64,000 bases of DNA from Flavobacteriaceae bacterium PS02337 (GTDB lineage: Bacteria; Bacteroidota; Bacteroidia; Flavobacteriales; Flavobacteriaceae), in contig JASCOE010000010.1 in NCBI GenBank assembly GCA_029959285.1, forward strand, positions 179,152 to 243,151, read 5' to 3'. A program made the translations under genes and the position numbers. A model generated the notes under the pieces. That model was not told the DNA's origin, made no database searches, and saw only the letters and a list, made by a program, of their open reading frames with translations. Shown here piece after piece: positions 1-7,561 of this stretch; the stretch's first letter is position 1; each line of letters starts with the position of its first letter.

Positions 1-2
1 AA

Positions 3-143
3 GTAAGATATCATTCCTATAAATTGGATAATAAATATAAGCCGAAAAATCATCATGCGCCATTTAGAGCACAATTTGAAACTTATAAATATTATCAGAA
101 CAAAGTAGCAATACAAGAAGAGATTCCTCAAAAAGTAAATTAA
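3..143 (+). CDS. C-terminal fragment, probably polyphosphate kinase (Ppk1)
   Basis: An open frame enters from the left edge and ends at a TAA, giving 46 residues. The segment RAQFETYKYYQNK resembles the C-terminal end of bacterial polyphosphate kinases, where a similar Arg-x-Gln...Tyr stretch lies near the end. The next gene, about 30 bases downstream on the same strand, is an exopolyphosphatase, and ppk1-ppx pairs are common. The identification rests on this short similarity and on context, so it is moderate at best. The catalytic domains lie outside the window. Confidence 0.5.
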   Translation, partial: VRYHSYKLDNKYKPKNHHAPFRAQFETYKYYQNKVAIQEEIPQKVN

Positions 144-176
144 TAATAAAAACCAATTTCAAATCATATAGTGAGC

Positions 177-1067
177 ATGATTAATATTAGGAAGTTTGCA
201 GCAATAGATATCGGTTCAAATGCCATGAGGCTGCTGATATCGAATGTTGTAGAACAAGATGGGAAAGAACCGCAGTTTAATAAAAGTTCACTTGTTCGTG
301 TGCCAATTCGTTTAGGTCAAGATGCCTTTACAGTTGGAGAAATTTCACCAGAAAATATAGATCGAATGATTGATGCCATGAAAGCATTTAATCTTTTGAT
401 GAAAGTACATAAAGTAGAACGTTATATGGCGTTTGCAACTTCTGCAATGCGCGAAGCGTATAATGCAAAAGAAGTTGTGGCTTTAATTAAGAAAAAAGCC
501 GACATTAAAATCGAAATTATAGATGGTAAAAAAGAAGCGGCGATTATTGCCTCTACAGATTTGCATCATTTAATAAAATCTGATGAAACCTATCTTTTTG
601 TAGATGTTGGAGGTGGAAGTACAGAGTTTACATTATTCTCTGATGGAAAACTAATCAATTCAAGATCTTTTAAAGCCGGAACTGTACGTTTATTGAATAA
701 TATGGTTCATGATGTAGTTTGGGATGAAATTGAAAAATGGATTAAAACAAACACTGCAGATTATGAAGAAGTTACCTTAATCGGATCTGGAGGAAATATT
801 AATAAATTGTTTAAAATGTCTGGAAAACAGCAGGAAAAACCGCTTTCATACATTTACATCAATTCACAATATGCATTTTTAAATTCATTGACTTACGAAC
901 AAAGAATTGCCGAATTGGGTTTAAACTCTGACCGTGCCGACGTAATTATTCACGCAACGCGTATTTACTTAAACGCAATGAAGTGGAGCGGAGCGCGCCA
1001 GATTTATGTTCCAAAAATCGGACTTTCTGATGGTATTGTAAAAGCAATGTACTACGGTAAAATTTAA
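177..1067 (+). CDS. ppx: exopolyphosphatase, Ppx/GppA family
   Basis: Hydrolyses terminal phosphate from polyphosphate, or the phosphate of pppGpp, in the cytoplasm. The ASKHA-fold signatures are clear: the N-terminal phosphate-1 loop AAIDIGSNAMRLL (about residues 8-20) and the phosphate-2 loop FVDVGGGSTEFT near residue 142. At about 296 residues it is the short form, without the extra C-terminal domain of the E. coli enzymes. A GTG lies two codons upstream at 171, but the ATG at 177 gives the usual family N-terminus. It follows a probable ppk1 tail, so the two would make and degrade polyphosphate from one operon. GppA-type specificity cannot be excluded. Confidence 0.9.
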   Translation: MINIRKFAAIDIGSNAMRLLISNVVEQDGKEPQFNKSSLVRVPIRLGQDAFTVGEISPENIDRMIDAMKAFNLLMKVHKVERYMAFATSAMREAYNAKEVVALIKKKADIKIEIIDGKKEAAIIASTDLHHLIKSDETYLFVDVGGGSTEFTLFSDGKLINSRSFKAGTVRLLNNMVHDVVWDEIEKWIKTNTADYEEVTLIGSGGNINKLFKMSGKQQEKPLSYIYINSQYAFLNSLTYEQRIAELGLNSDRADVIIHATRIYLNAMKWSGARQIYVPKIGLSDGIVKAMYYGKI

Positions 1068-1080
1068 TATTTAAATTTTT

Positions 1081-1169
1081 TTTTGCCACTAATTTCACGA
1101 ATTTCCACTAATTAATTTTTAAGTTCTACATTTAAAAAATTAGTGTAAATTCGTGAAATTAGTGGCAAA
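1081..1169. repeat. intergenic inverted repeat, TTTCACGAATT family
   Basis: Two arms of about 30 bases face each other: TTTTGCCACTAATTTCACGA starting at 1081 and its imperfect complement ending at 1168 (GTGAAATTAGTGGCAAA). The loop is about 25 bases. Transcribed, it would form one long hairpin between ppx and the Crp-like gene. A related copy with the same ACTAATTTCACGAATT core lies at 18722-18793, so this is a dispersed family and not a simple terminator. Confidence 0.8.
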
Positions 1170-1177
1170 CTATTTTT

Positions 1178-1738
1178 ATGAAATCAATTTTTCAGTCTAT
1201 TCAAGATTTTTCTGCTGACGAATTAAATTTATTAGATGATTTAATAACGTTTCGAACCTTAAAAAAAGGAGAATTGTTATTGACTGAAAATCAAATTTGC
1301 AATGAAATTGTTTTTATAAAAAAAGGAATTCTTCGTTCCTTTTTTGTCAATCATAAAGGTGACGAAATCACCAATTGTTTTGCTTTTGAAAATGAATTTA
1401 TGGCATCTTTTGCCAGTTTTATTACAGAAGAAAAAGCTGAAGAAAATATTCAAGCTTTAACCGATACAGAATTGCAGATTCTAGATCGAAAAGCTTTAGA
1501 AAAATTATACAAATCGGGGTTTAACTGGCAGGAAACGGGCAGAAAATTTACCGAATTAGAATTTGTAAATCTGCACAAAAGAATGGTTTCTTTTCAGAAA
1601 TTATCGGGAGCAGAACGTTACGAAGAATTGTATCAAAACCATCAAAAATACATACAGTTAATTCCATTGCAATATTTAGCTTCTTACTTAGGAATTACGC
1701 CAAGACATTTAAGCCGAATAAGGAAGGCACTGGTTTGA
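1178..1738 (+). CDS. Crp/Fnr-family transcriptional regulator
   Basis: A 186-residue protein with an N-terminal cyclic-nucleotide-binding-like beta-roll (about residues 15-115, including the segment LKKGELLLTENQ) and a short C-terminal helix-turn-helix ending in YLGITPRHLSRIRKAL. This architecture is typical of the many Bacteroidetes Crp/Fnr paralogues. No cysteine cluster suggests an Fe-S sensor, and the ligand is unknown. The gene starts 10 bases after a large inverted repeat and is followed by a flavodoxin-fold quinone reductase on the same strand, which is a plausible target. That link is inference from adjacency. Confidence 0.88.
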   Translation: MKSIFQSIQDFSADELNLLDDLITFRTLKKGELLLTENQICNEIVFIKKGILRSFFVNHKGDEITNCFAFENEFMASFASFITEEKAEENIQALTDTELQILDRKALEKLYKSGFNWQETGRKFTELEFVNLHKRMVSFQKLSGAERYEELYQNHQKYIQLIPLQYLASYLGITPRHLSRIRKALV

Positions 1739-1804
1739 GATATTAAACTTTTAGATTAAAAGTTTTTCAAGACATTTGTCTAGTAAAATGAAATGTACTA
1801 AAAG

Positions 1805-1812
1805 TATTTTTG
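1805..1812 (+). promoter_or_regulatory. candidate -7 box (TAnnTTTG) of the quinone reductase gene
   Basis: TATTTTTG matches the Bacteroidetes -7 consensus TAnnTTTG and lies 13 bases before the ATG at 1826. A TTG lies at 1776-1778, but the spacer of 26 bases is longer than usual, so the -33 element is uncertain. Confidence 0.4.
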
Positions 1813-1825
1813 AAAAAACATTGAT

Positions 1826-2404
1826 ATGAAAAAAATACTAATTATAAACGGACATCCAAACGCTGAAAGCTTTAATTTCGGAATTGCAGAATCGTACAAA
1901 AATGGTGCTTTAGCTTCTAACGCTCAAGTAGAAAATATTGTAATTGCCGATTTAAAATTCAATCCCAATTTACAATTTGGTTATCAAAAACGAACAGAAC
2001 TAGAACCAGATCTTTTAGATGCTTGGCAGAAAATACAAAATGCAGAACATTTAGTTTGGATTCATCCCGTTTGGTGGGGCGGACTTCCTGCAATTACTAA
2101 AGGATTTATTGATCGTTTGTTTTTACCTGGAATGGCGTTTCAATACCGTGAAAATTCTGTTTGGTGGGATAAATTACTAAAAGGAAAAACAGCACACATT
2201 ATTACTACTTTAGATCAGCCGAGTTGGTATTACAGATTATTTTTTGGTAGACCAAGCGTTAATCAATTGAAAAAATCAACTTTAGAATTCTGTGGTGTAA
2301 AACCAGTTAAAGTCAGTTATATCGGAATTATAAAAGGTTCTGAGGAATCTCAAAGAAAAAAATGGCTCGAAAAAGTCTACAATTTCGGTCTACAAAATAA
2401 ATAA
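1826..2404 (+). CDS. NAD(P)H-dependent quinone reductase, flavodoxin-2 fold
   Basis: A 192-residue cytoplasmic flavoprotein of the KefF/MdaB/YwrO type that passes two electrons from NAD(P)H to quinones. The N-terminal phosphate loop IINGHPNAESFN binds FMN or FAD. The block WIHPVWWGGLPAITKGFID (about residues 74-92) is the family hallmark for flavin-ring and substrate contact, and the length is normal. It lies 87 bases downstream of a Crp/Fnr-like regulator with its own possible promoter. A role in quinone or electrophile detoxification is inferred from the family. The physiological substrate is unknown. Confidence 0.85.
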   Translation: MKKILIINGHPNAESFNFGIAESYKNGALASNAQVENIVIADLKFNPNLQFGYQKRTELEPDLLDAWQKIQNAEHLVWIHPVWWGGLPAITKGFIDRLFLPGMAFQYRENSVWWDKLLKGKTAHIITTLDQPSWYYRLFFGRPSVNQLKKSTLEFCGVKPVKVSYIGIIKGSEESQRKKWLEKVYNFGLQNK

Positions 2405-2407
2405 ATA

Positions 2408-3103
2408 CTAATCTTTTAAATCTAATCCAAATGTTGAACGCAAAAGTTCGATGTTTGGATTTATTTCTAAGAAACGATTGTAACGATCTTGGTTGTTGTA
2501 ACTTCTCTTCATTTCTACTTGCTCGTTTACAATAACCTCAATCGTAATGTCGTGATTATGCAAATGACCTTTTAAATGCCCCAATAAGCCATTCATCTGG
2601 CTTTCAAATTCCAGTTTAGATCCTTCGTTTGGTAGCTCATAATAGATTTTTGTTCCATCTAAAACTGGATCAGTAATCAGTAAGATAGATTCCATGATCT
2701 TTAAACCTTTTTGACCTAAACGTTCTGCATATTTGTTCCAATGAAGACGCATATCAGTTTCGTTAAACTCTTCCGTAGGTAATACAGATGAAGGTTTTAC
2801 GTAAGATTTACTGCTTGCTTCCAATTCTTTTTTCTTGCGAATACTAGCAAGTGAAAAAGCAGAAACTTTTGGCGTACCGTCTGTTTCAGTTTTTGGAGGT
2901 TCAGGAACTTGAGCTTTTGGAGTTTCAACAGTTTGTTCTGGTGAAACAATTGCTGTTTTAGTTTCAGATACTTCTAAAGGCTTATTTTCATTGGAAGGAT
3001 AAGTTTTAGGACTTTCGACTTCTAACTTTGGAGTTGAAACTTCAACAATAGAATAGCCTCCGTTTTTAAAGTAAACGGGTGGAATTATGAATTGCTCAGC
3101 TTT
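2408..3103 (-). CDS. dnaX: tau-specific C-terminal extension of DnaX (-1 frame)
   Basis: This frame is open from the A10 tract of dnaX down to the stop at 2408 and has no ATG anywhere in it. It therefore cannot be a normal independent gene and must be entered by a -1 shift from the main dnaX frame. It encodes about 231 residues: a Pro/Glu/Thr-rich linker (EVSTPKLEVESPK, PKAQVPEPPKTE), a basic segment (SIRKKKELEASS), and a conserved-looking folded domain from about ETDMRLHWNKYAE to the end. This is the layout of tau, where a linker leads to the C-terminal domains that contact DnaB and the polymerase. Joined to the upstream frame it gives a protein of about 587 residues. Confidence 0.8.
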   Translation of the reverse strand, partial: KAEQFIIPPVYFKNGGYSIVEVSTPKLEVESPKTYPSNENKPLEVSETKTAIVSPEQTVETPKAQVPEPPKTETDGTPKVSAFSLASIRKKKELEASSKSYVKPSSVLPTEEFNETDMRLHWNKYAERLGQKGLKIMESILLITDPVLDGTKIYYELPNEGSKLEFESQMNGLLGHLKGHLHNHDITIEVIVNEQVEMKRSYNNQDRYNRFLEINPNIELLRSTFGLDLKD

Positions 3104-4170
3104 TTTTTTTCTCCATCAAAGTTGATAGAGGCTAATTGCATTAAGCATAATTCAACCAAAAGACGTTGATTCTGACTCAATTTATACTTTAAATCACAGT
3201 CATTTGCAATATCAATTCCTTTCAATAAAAATTCCTGAGAACATTTTTGAGATTGAACGGCATACATTTGTTGCGCTTGTTCTCCAACCTCCAATAAAGA
3301 AATTGTAGCAGGCGTTTTGCTAACCAACAAATCTCTAAAGTGAGAAGCTAAACCAGCAATAAAATGATGTCCGTCAAAACCTTTAGCAAGAATATCATTA
3401 TAAGCTAATAAAAGCTTCGGAATTTCATTTTCTAAAAGTAAATCCGTAATTGAAATATAAGTTTCGTAATCTAAAACGTTAAGGTTTTCGGTTACAGCTT
3501 GACGTGTTAAATTGGTTCCGCAATACGAAACCACACGGTCAAAAATGGATAACGCATCACGCATAGCACCATCTGCTTTCTGAGCAATAATGTGCAATGC
3601 ATCGTCTTCAAAATTGATTCCTTGACTTTCTGCAACATCAGCTAAATGTTCTTTGGCGTCTTTTACGGTAATTCTTTTGAAATCGAATATTTGACAACGA
3701 GATAAAATCGTTGGAAGAATTTTGTGTTTTTCTGTTGTTGCTAAAATAAAAATAGCATGTTTTGGCGGTTCTTCTAATGTTTTAAGAAAAGCATTAAAAG
3801 CAGCCGAAGACAACATATGAACCTCGTCAATAATATATACTTTGTATTGTCCCGTTTGTGGCGGAATTCGAACTTGATCAATCAAGCTACGAATATCATC
3901 AACCGAGTTGTTTGAAGCGGCATCTAACTCAAAAACGTTAAAAGCAAAATCTTCAGTCGGATCATCATATCCAGGCTGATTTATTTTTCGAGCCAAGATA
4001 CGCGCGCAAGTTGTTTTACCAACTCCACGTGGTCCTGTAAATAAAAGAGCAGAAGCCAAGTGATTGGTTTCAATAGCATTCAACAAAGTGTTGGTAATGG
4101 CTTTTTGCCCCACAACATCCTTAAAGGTCTGCGGGCGATATTTACGAGCCGATACTACAAATTGTTCCAT
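3085..4170 (-). CDS. dnaX: DNA polymerase III subunit gamma (tau via frameshift)
   Basis: Clamp-loader ATPase. The main frame gives 361 residues: Walker A GPRGVGKTTCARI near residue 45, Walker B IIDEVHML, sensor-1 region ATTEKHKILPTILSRCQ, and the domain III helices. It stops with LSNS just after an A10 run, where E. coli gamma would also end. Reading one base back on the A-run continues into the tau extension. The zinc-binding cysteines found between Walker A and the DAASNNS motif in E. coli and most bacteria are absent, replaced by an acidic segment (PGYDDPTEDFAFNVFE). Start is the ATG at 4170. Confidence 0.9.
   Translation of the reverse strand: MEQFVVSARKYRPQTFKDVVGQKAITNTLLNAIETNHLASALLFTGPRGVGKTTCARILARKINQPGYDDPTEDFAFNVFELDAASNNSVDDIRSLIDQVRIPPQTGQYKVYIIDEVHMLSSAAFNAFLKTLEEPPKHAIFILATTEKHKILPTILSRCQIFDFKRITVKDAKEHLADVAESQGINFEDDALHIIAQKADGAMRDALSIFDRVVSYCGTNLTRQAVTENLNVLDYETYISITDLLLENEIPKLLLAYNDILAKGFDGHHFIAGLASHFRDLLVSKTPATISLLEVGEQAQQMYAVQSQKCSQEFLLKGIDIANDCDLKYKLSQNQRLLVELCLMQLASINFDGEKKKLSNS
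3101..3111 (-). other. slippery A-tract of dnaX
   Basis: On the coding strand the sequence is GGAG followed by ten A and then GCTGAGC. The zero frame reads GAA AAA AAA AAG CTG and ends four codons later. A -1 slip reads AAA GCT and stays open for about 231 codons. The run contains the classical A AAA AAG heptamer and is long enough for RNA polymerase slippage. I see no strong stem-loop directly 3' of it. Confidence 0.7.
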
Positions 4171-4389
4171 ATTCTTTTTTATTCGATAGCAAATATAGTC
4201 TGAAAATTACCAATTCACAAATCTGAAAATCATAAAAGTTTTGGAGGTATTTTGAGTGGATTGACTTTGAGTTAGTAACGTTGTTTTTTATTTGAAAAAC
4301 GATTTTAGATTTTAATCTAAAAATTAGAAAACTATATTTTGTAGTAAAAAGTTTATTATTTTTACCTCAAAAATAAATTTTGTAGATTT

Positions 4390-5575
4390 ATGAGAGGGAA
4401 ACAGATAGTAAGACTAACTGAGGCAATTAGACTTATATCAATATTATTACTGATATTTTGGTTTTATGATTTTCAGATAAATCATGGTCTTGGCATAACT
4501 AAAAATTTTTACTATGTCATTTTTGGGATTTTGGTTATAATGATTAGCATATTATTGCATTTAATTTTTAAGAATCAGACTTCAATGTTTGAAAGACATA
4601 AAAAAAAAGTAAACAGTGAGAGGGTAAGATATCTGAGCATAATTCTAATTTTCCCATTGCTTGTGATATTTCTTTTTGCAACAAATTTTTACACAAAATT
4701 TGAAACTGAATTATCAAACTTTCCTGAAAATTCACTTTATCCAGATTCTCAAAAAACAAATAATATTATAGAAACTCAAAACTTTTCAATAGAAGATTCT
4801 TCTGCTGAATCAATTATAGAAAAATATAAAAAAAGTACAACTTTATTACAGCCTTATAAATCAGAACATGAAATAAGCTGGACAGAAAGTAAATTTGGAG
4901 GATATCCTAATATGGAGTCTTTTTCCGAATATCCAAAGTGTGATGTTTGTAAATCTTCTTTGAATTTTGTTTTTCAAATTTATAAAAGAGATTTTCCTGA
5001 ATTTTATTTTCCCAATAATTCTAATATTTTTCAGCTTTTTCGTTGTCCGAATGATAAATGCAAAGATGCGTATAGTGATTCTTCAGATCATAAAATGTTC
5101 CACTATTACTCAAACGTTAATTGTAAAAAAAAATAATGGATTTGTAAAAATTAAAAGTATTTCAAATAATATTGAACCAGAAGTTCCAAATTGTTATTTA
5201 AAACCTTTGAAAGTTTTTGATTATCCTTATTACGATGAATATGACAATAAAGATCTAAAAAAACTGAGTGATAATTTTAAAGAAAAATTGGCTGATAATC
5301 AGCTTGAAAGATATGTTGCAAAGCCTCATACTAAGATTGGAGGATATCCAGGTTTTATTCAAAATGTGTTTTATCCAAAATGTACTTGTGGAAGAATCAA
5401 AGAATTTTTATTTCAACTTTCAAGTGATGATACAGACGAAAAATCGAAATATAAGAATGGTACTATTCACTGGTCAGATCATGGAATAATGATTGGAGAT
5501 GTTGGCAATATTTATTACTACATATGTACTAATTGCGGAGAAAAAAGTATTGAGAGTTATTGGGATTGTTCTTAG
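4390..5575 (+). pseudogene. membrane-anchored DUF1963 (YwqG-like) protein, frameshifted
   Basis: Two frames meet at an A9 run (5125-5133). The first (4390-5136, 248 residues) has about three N-terminal membrane segments, then a soluble part with KFGGYPNMESF and CDVC. The second, with no plausible start of its own, continues with KIGGYPGFIQ, YPKCTCGR and YYICTNCGE. Both halves look like one DUF1963 domain, which has an internal repeat around GGYP and cysteine pairs that may bind metal. Removing one A joins them into about 394 residues. It may be a true pseudogene, a slippage-expressed gene or a sequence error. Function unknown. The genes on either side look unrelated. Confidence 0.6.
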
Positions 5576-5692
5576 TTTATCCATTCAAACCAATTTTACT
5601 GGTAAACATATAAATCTCATCACAACATCTTATAATCATTTGATAATTAATCTGTTTAATTTTAAAAAAGTTAATTATTAAAAGATAGTATT

Positions 5693-6172
5693 ATGAAAAT
5701 GAGATCAATTTTATTAGGAATGAGTCTTAGTGTGGCTTTAATATCTTGTAAGCCAAACGATGCAGATATTGAAAATGCAATTAGAGAAAAACTTAGCGAC
5801 GCAACTACAGTGCAAGTTAGTGTACATGAAGGTGTTGCAACTATAACAGGAACTTGCGACGACGAAGCTTTCAAAAAAAATATTGAAAAAAGCGTTAGAG
5901 CTACCAAAGGTGTAAAATCTGTAGTAAACACATGCGAACTTGCCAGAGCCAACCAAGAACCAGCTGCTGCGGCTGTTGTCATCAATCCTGATACAGAATT
6001 AGATAAATCAGTTCATAAAGTTGTAGATGCTTATGATGGCGTTAGCGTGACAGTAGTTGGCGGAATTGTAACACTTTCGGGAGAAATAAAAAAAGACAAA
6101 CTGCAACCTTTAATGCAAAGTATACAGGAATTGCATCCTAAAAAAGTAGACAACAAACTAATCATTAAATAA
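5693..6172 (+). CDS. BON-domain lipoprotein with two BON repeats
   Basis: A 159-residue protein with a signal peptide ending in a lipobox (LISC, cysteine at about residue 19), so it should be a lipid-anchored envelope protein. Two BON domains follow: ADIENAIREKLSDAT... with VHEGVATITGT, and TELDKSVHKVVDAY... with VVGGIVTLSGE. BON domains bind membranes or phospholipid and are typical of OsmY and DolP. The gene ends 7 bases before a BON-LysM gene on the same strand, so the two are very probably co-transcribed. An envelope stress or maintenance role is inference. Confidence 0.85.
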   Translation: MKMRSILLGMSLSVALISCKPNDADIENAIREKLSDATTVQVSVHEGVATITGTCDDEAFKKNIEKSVRATKGVKSVVNTCELARANQEPAAAAVVINPDTELDKSVHKVVDAYDGVSVTVVGGIVTLSGEIKKDKLQPLMQSIQELHPKKVDNKLIIK

Positions 6173-6179
6173 GAAAGTT

Positions 6180-6551
6180 ATGAGTTTACAAGATAAATAC
6201 AGAGAAGTAGCAAATTTAGCATCCGAATTAGGAATTGAAAATTTACAAGTTAGAGAACAAGACAATGTGCTTTATATCGATGGAACTGCAAAAACTGCAG
6301 CAGATAAAGATAAACTTTGGAATGCTTACGAAAAAATAGATCCAGAATACAGATCGGCAGATGTTGTTATGAATATTAATGTTGAAGAAAGTGTTTCTAG
6401 AGAATATACAGTAGAAATAGGAGATTCTCTTTCGAAAATTGGAAAAGCGTATGGCGTTTCTTGGCAGGATATTTTTGAAGCCAATAAAGATATTATTTCA
6501 AATCCAGATTTGATTCAGCCGGGTTGGAAATTAAAAATACCAACAATATAA
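6180..6551 (+). CDS. small BON-like/LysM protein (YgaU/Kbp-like)
   Basis: A 123-residue protein without a signal peptide. The first 75 residues resemble a BON domain (VREQDNVLYIDGTAKTAADK). The C-terminal 50 form a LysM domain (EYTVEIGDSLSKIGKAYGVS ... DLIQPGWKLKIP). E. coli Kbp (YgaU) has the same BON-LysM order and binds potassium, and similar short proteins are common in Bacteroidetes. It shares an operon with the BON lipoprotein just upstream. Kbp function is inferred from architecture alone. Confidence 0.85.
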   Translation: MSLQDKYREVANLASELGIENLQVREQDNVLYIDGTAKTAADKDKLWNAYEKIDPEYRSADVVMNINVEESVSREYTVEIGDSLSKIGKAYGVSWQDIFEANKDIISNPDLIQPGWKLKIPTI

Positions 6552-6572
6552 TTTAATGTTATTGTTGTTTTA

Positions 6573-6607
6573 GAAAAAGTCTGTCTTTGTGATGGACTTT
6601 TTTTTTT
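6573..6607 (+). terminator. Rho-independent terminator of the BON/LysM operon
   Basis: AAAAAGTC and GACTTTTTT form a short A/T-flanked stem around a loop containing TGTCTTTGTGATG, followed by a T-run. It lies 22 bases after the LysM gene stop. Confidence 0.6.
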
Positions 6608-6660
6608 AAGGTGTAGAGGAACAGAGTTGCAAAGGAGCAAAGGTTTTACATATTATATAT

Positions 6661-6697
6661 CATTCCGAGAAAGGCTTGATTCCGTTTCTCGGAATGG
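6661..6697. repeat. short inverted repeat, TCATTCCGAG family
   Basis: CATTCCGAGAAA at 6661 faces TTTCTCGGAATG at 6685-6696, giving 12-base arms around 12 bases. The motif is related to the GTCATCCTGAGGAACGA elements found at 19664, 20511 and 27464. Confidence 0.65.
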
Positions 6698-6767
6698 CAT
6701 AGATTATTGAATACTTTTTTGTTCTCATTTTGTTTTTTGTTTGATTTTAGTAAATCGATTTTGAAAA

Positions 6768-7061
6768 CTACCTTCCTCTAATACTCAAATCAAATAAAAA
6801 CTTTGCTGTTTCCTGATCTGAATCGGCCGAGAAACCAGCCACATAAACTCCTTTTTTTCCAGAAGTTGATTTAATTCCGTATACAACTGCCTCATCTGCT
6901 GGGTCTGATTCCCCTTCGTATCGATACACATGAACAATTTCAAATTTGTCAGGATTTCTTTTAATCATTTCTGCATTTCGATTAAAATCGCACGTAAATC
7001 CTTTTTCATTCAATTGATCTAAAGCCTTTGAAACAGTTGCGTAATGATACATTCTTTTCAT
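6768..7061 (-). CDS. conserved hypothetical protein, 97 aa
   Basis: A small soluble protein starting [17 protein letters not shown] and containing [18 protein letters not shown]. This family is widespread in Bacteroidetes and is often labelled 'phosphoribosylpyrophosphate synthetase' in automatic annotation. It is far too short and lacks the PRPP-binding loop, so that name is not supported. It stands alone between the BON/LysM operon and RNase P RNA. No function can be assigned from the sequence. Confidence 0.75.
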   Translation of the reverse strand: MKRMYHYATVSKALDQLNEKGFTCDFNRNAEMIKRNPDKFEIVHVYRYEGESDPADEAVVYGIKSTSGKKGVYVAGFSADSDQETAKFLFDLSIRGR

Positions 7062-7159
7062 GATTAACCGAATTTAATAATTATACATTTTTAAAGATAA
7101 CTATTTTAAAATTAAAAAGTTAGCATGAAAGTCATAAAATCGGAAATTTAAAATGATTA

Positions 7160-7186
7160 TTGTTAGTTCTTAAATCGCTACTTTTG
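7160..7186 (+). promoter_or_regulatory. promoter of rnpB
   Basis: TACTTTTG at 7179-7186 matches TAnnTTTG, with a TTG at 7160-7162, 16 bases upstream. Transcription would start a few bases downstream, at about the first base of the RNase P RNA P1 stem. Confidence 0.6.
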
Positions 7187-7190
7187 CACC

Positions 7191-7524
7191 GCAGACCGCC
7201 TTATCGTCGTCCCAATTAATCGGGAGGGAGGAAAGTCCGGACACCACAGAGAAGCATAGCGGGTAACGCCCGTCGGTTCTCTCGTTTTTCAGAAACGAGA
7301 GGATTAGGACAAGTGCAGCAGAAAGTATGTACAGGTAATGCTGTAGTGAAACCAGGTAAACTCTATGCGGTGAAATACCAAGTATATCGACATTTAAGAG
7401 CTTCTCGTTCGTTGTCGAAGGGTAGGTAGATTGAGTCCACTAGTAATGGTGGATCTAGATAAATGATAAGGTATTGTCGCGTTGCAAAACGAGACAAGAA
7501 CAGAATCCGGCTTACAGGTCTGCA
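7191..7524 (+). ncRNA. rnpB: RNase P RNA (bacterial class A)
   Basis: The catalytic RNA that trims the 5' leaders of tRNAs. The conserved CR-I block GAGGAAAGTCCGGAC lies near the 5' end, and ACAGAATCCGGCTTACAGG lies at the 3' end. The outermost strands GCAGACC and GGTCTGC pair to form helix P1, which fixes the ends to within a few bases. The internal AGTGCAGCAGAAAGTA and GGTAAACTC blocks are also typical. Length about 334 nt. A TAnnTTTG promoter lies just upstream. Confidence 0.96.
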
Positions 7525-7561
7525 TTTTTTATATATTTGTGAAACTAACTAACCCAATTTC

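Noticed and set aside
2408-2824. A separate 138-residue gene
   Set aside because: It starts at TTG in the middle of a frame that is open back to the dnaX A-run. It is the tau extension and not an independent gene.
4967-5131. A hydrophobic N-terminus (MFFKFIKEIFL) for the second DUF1963 half
   Set aside because: This part overlaps coding sequence of the first half in another frame. Its low-complexity look comes from reading an AT-rich gene out of frame.
6768-7061. Phosphoribosylpyrophosphate synthetase
   Set aside because: The protein is only 97 residues and has no PRPP-binding motif. The name is a known annotation artefact for this family.
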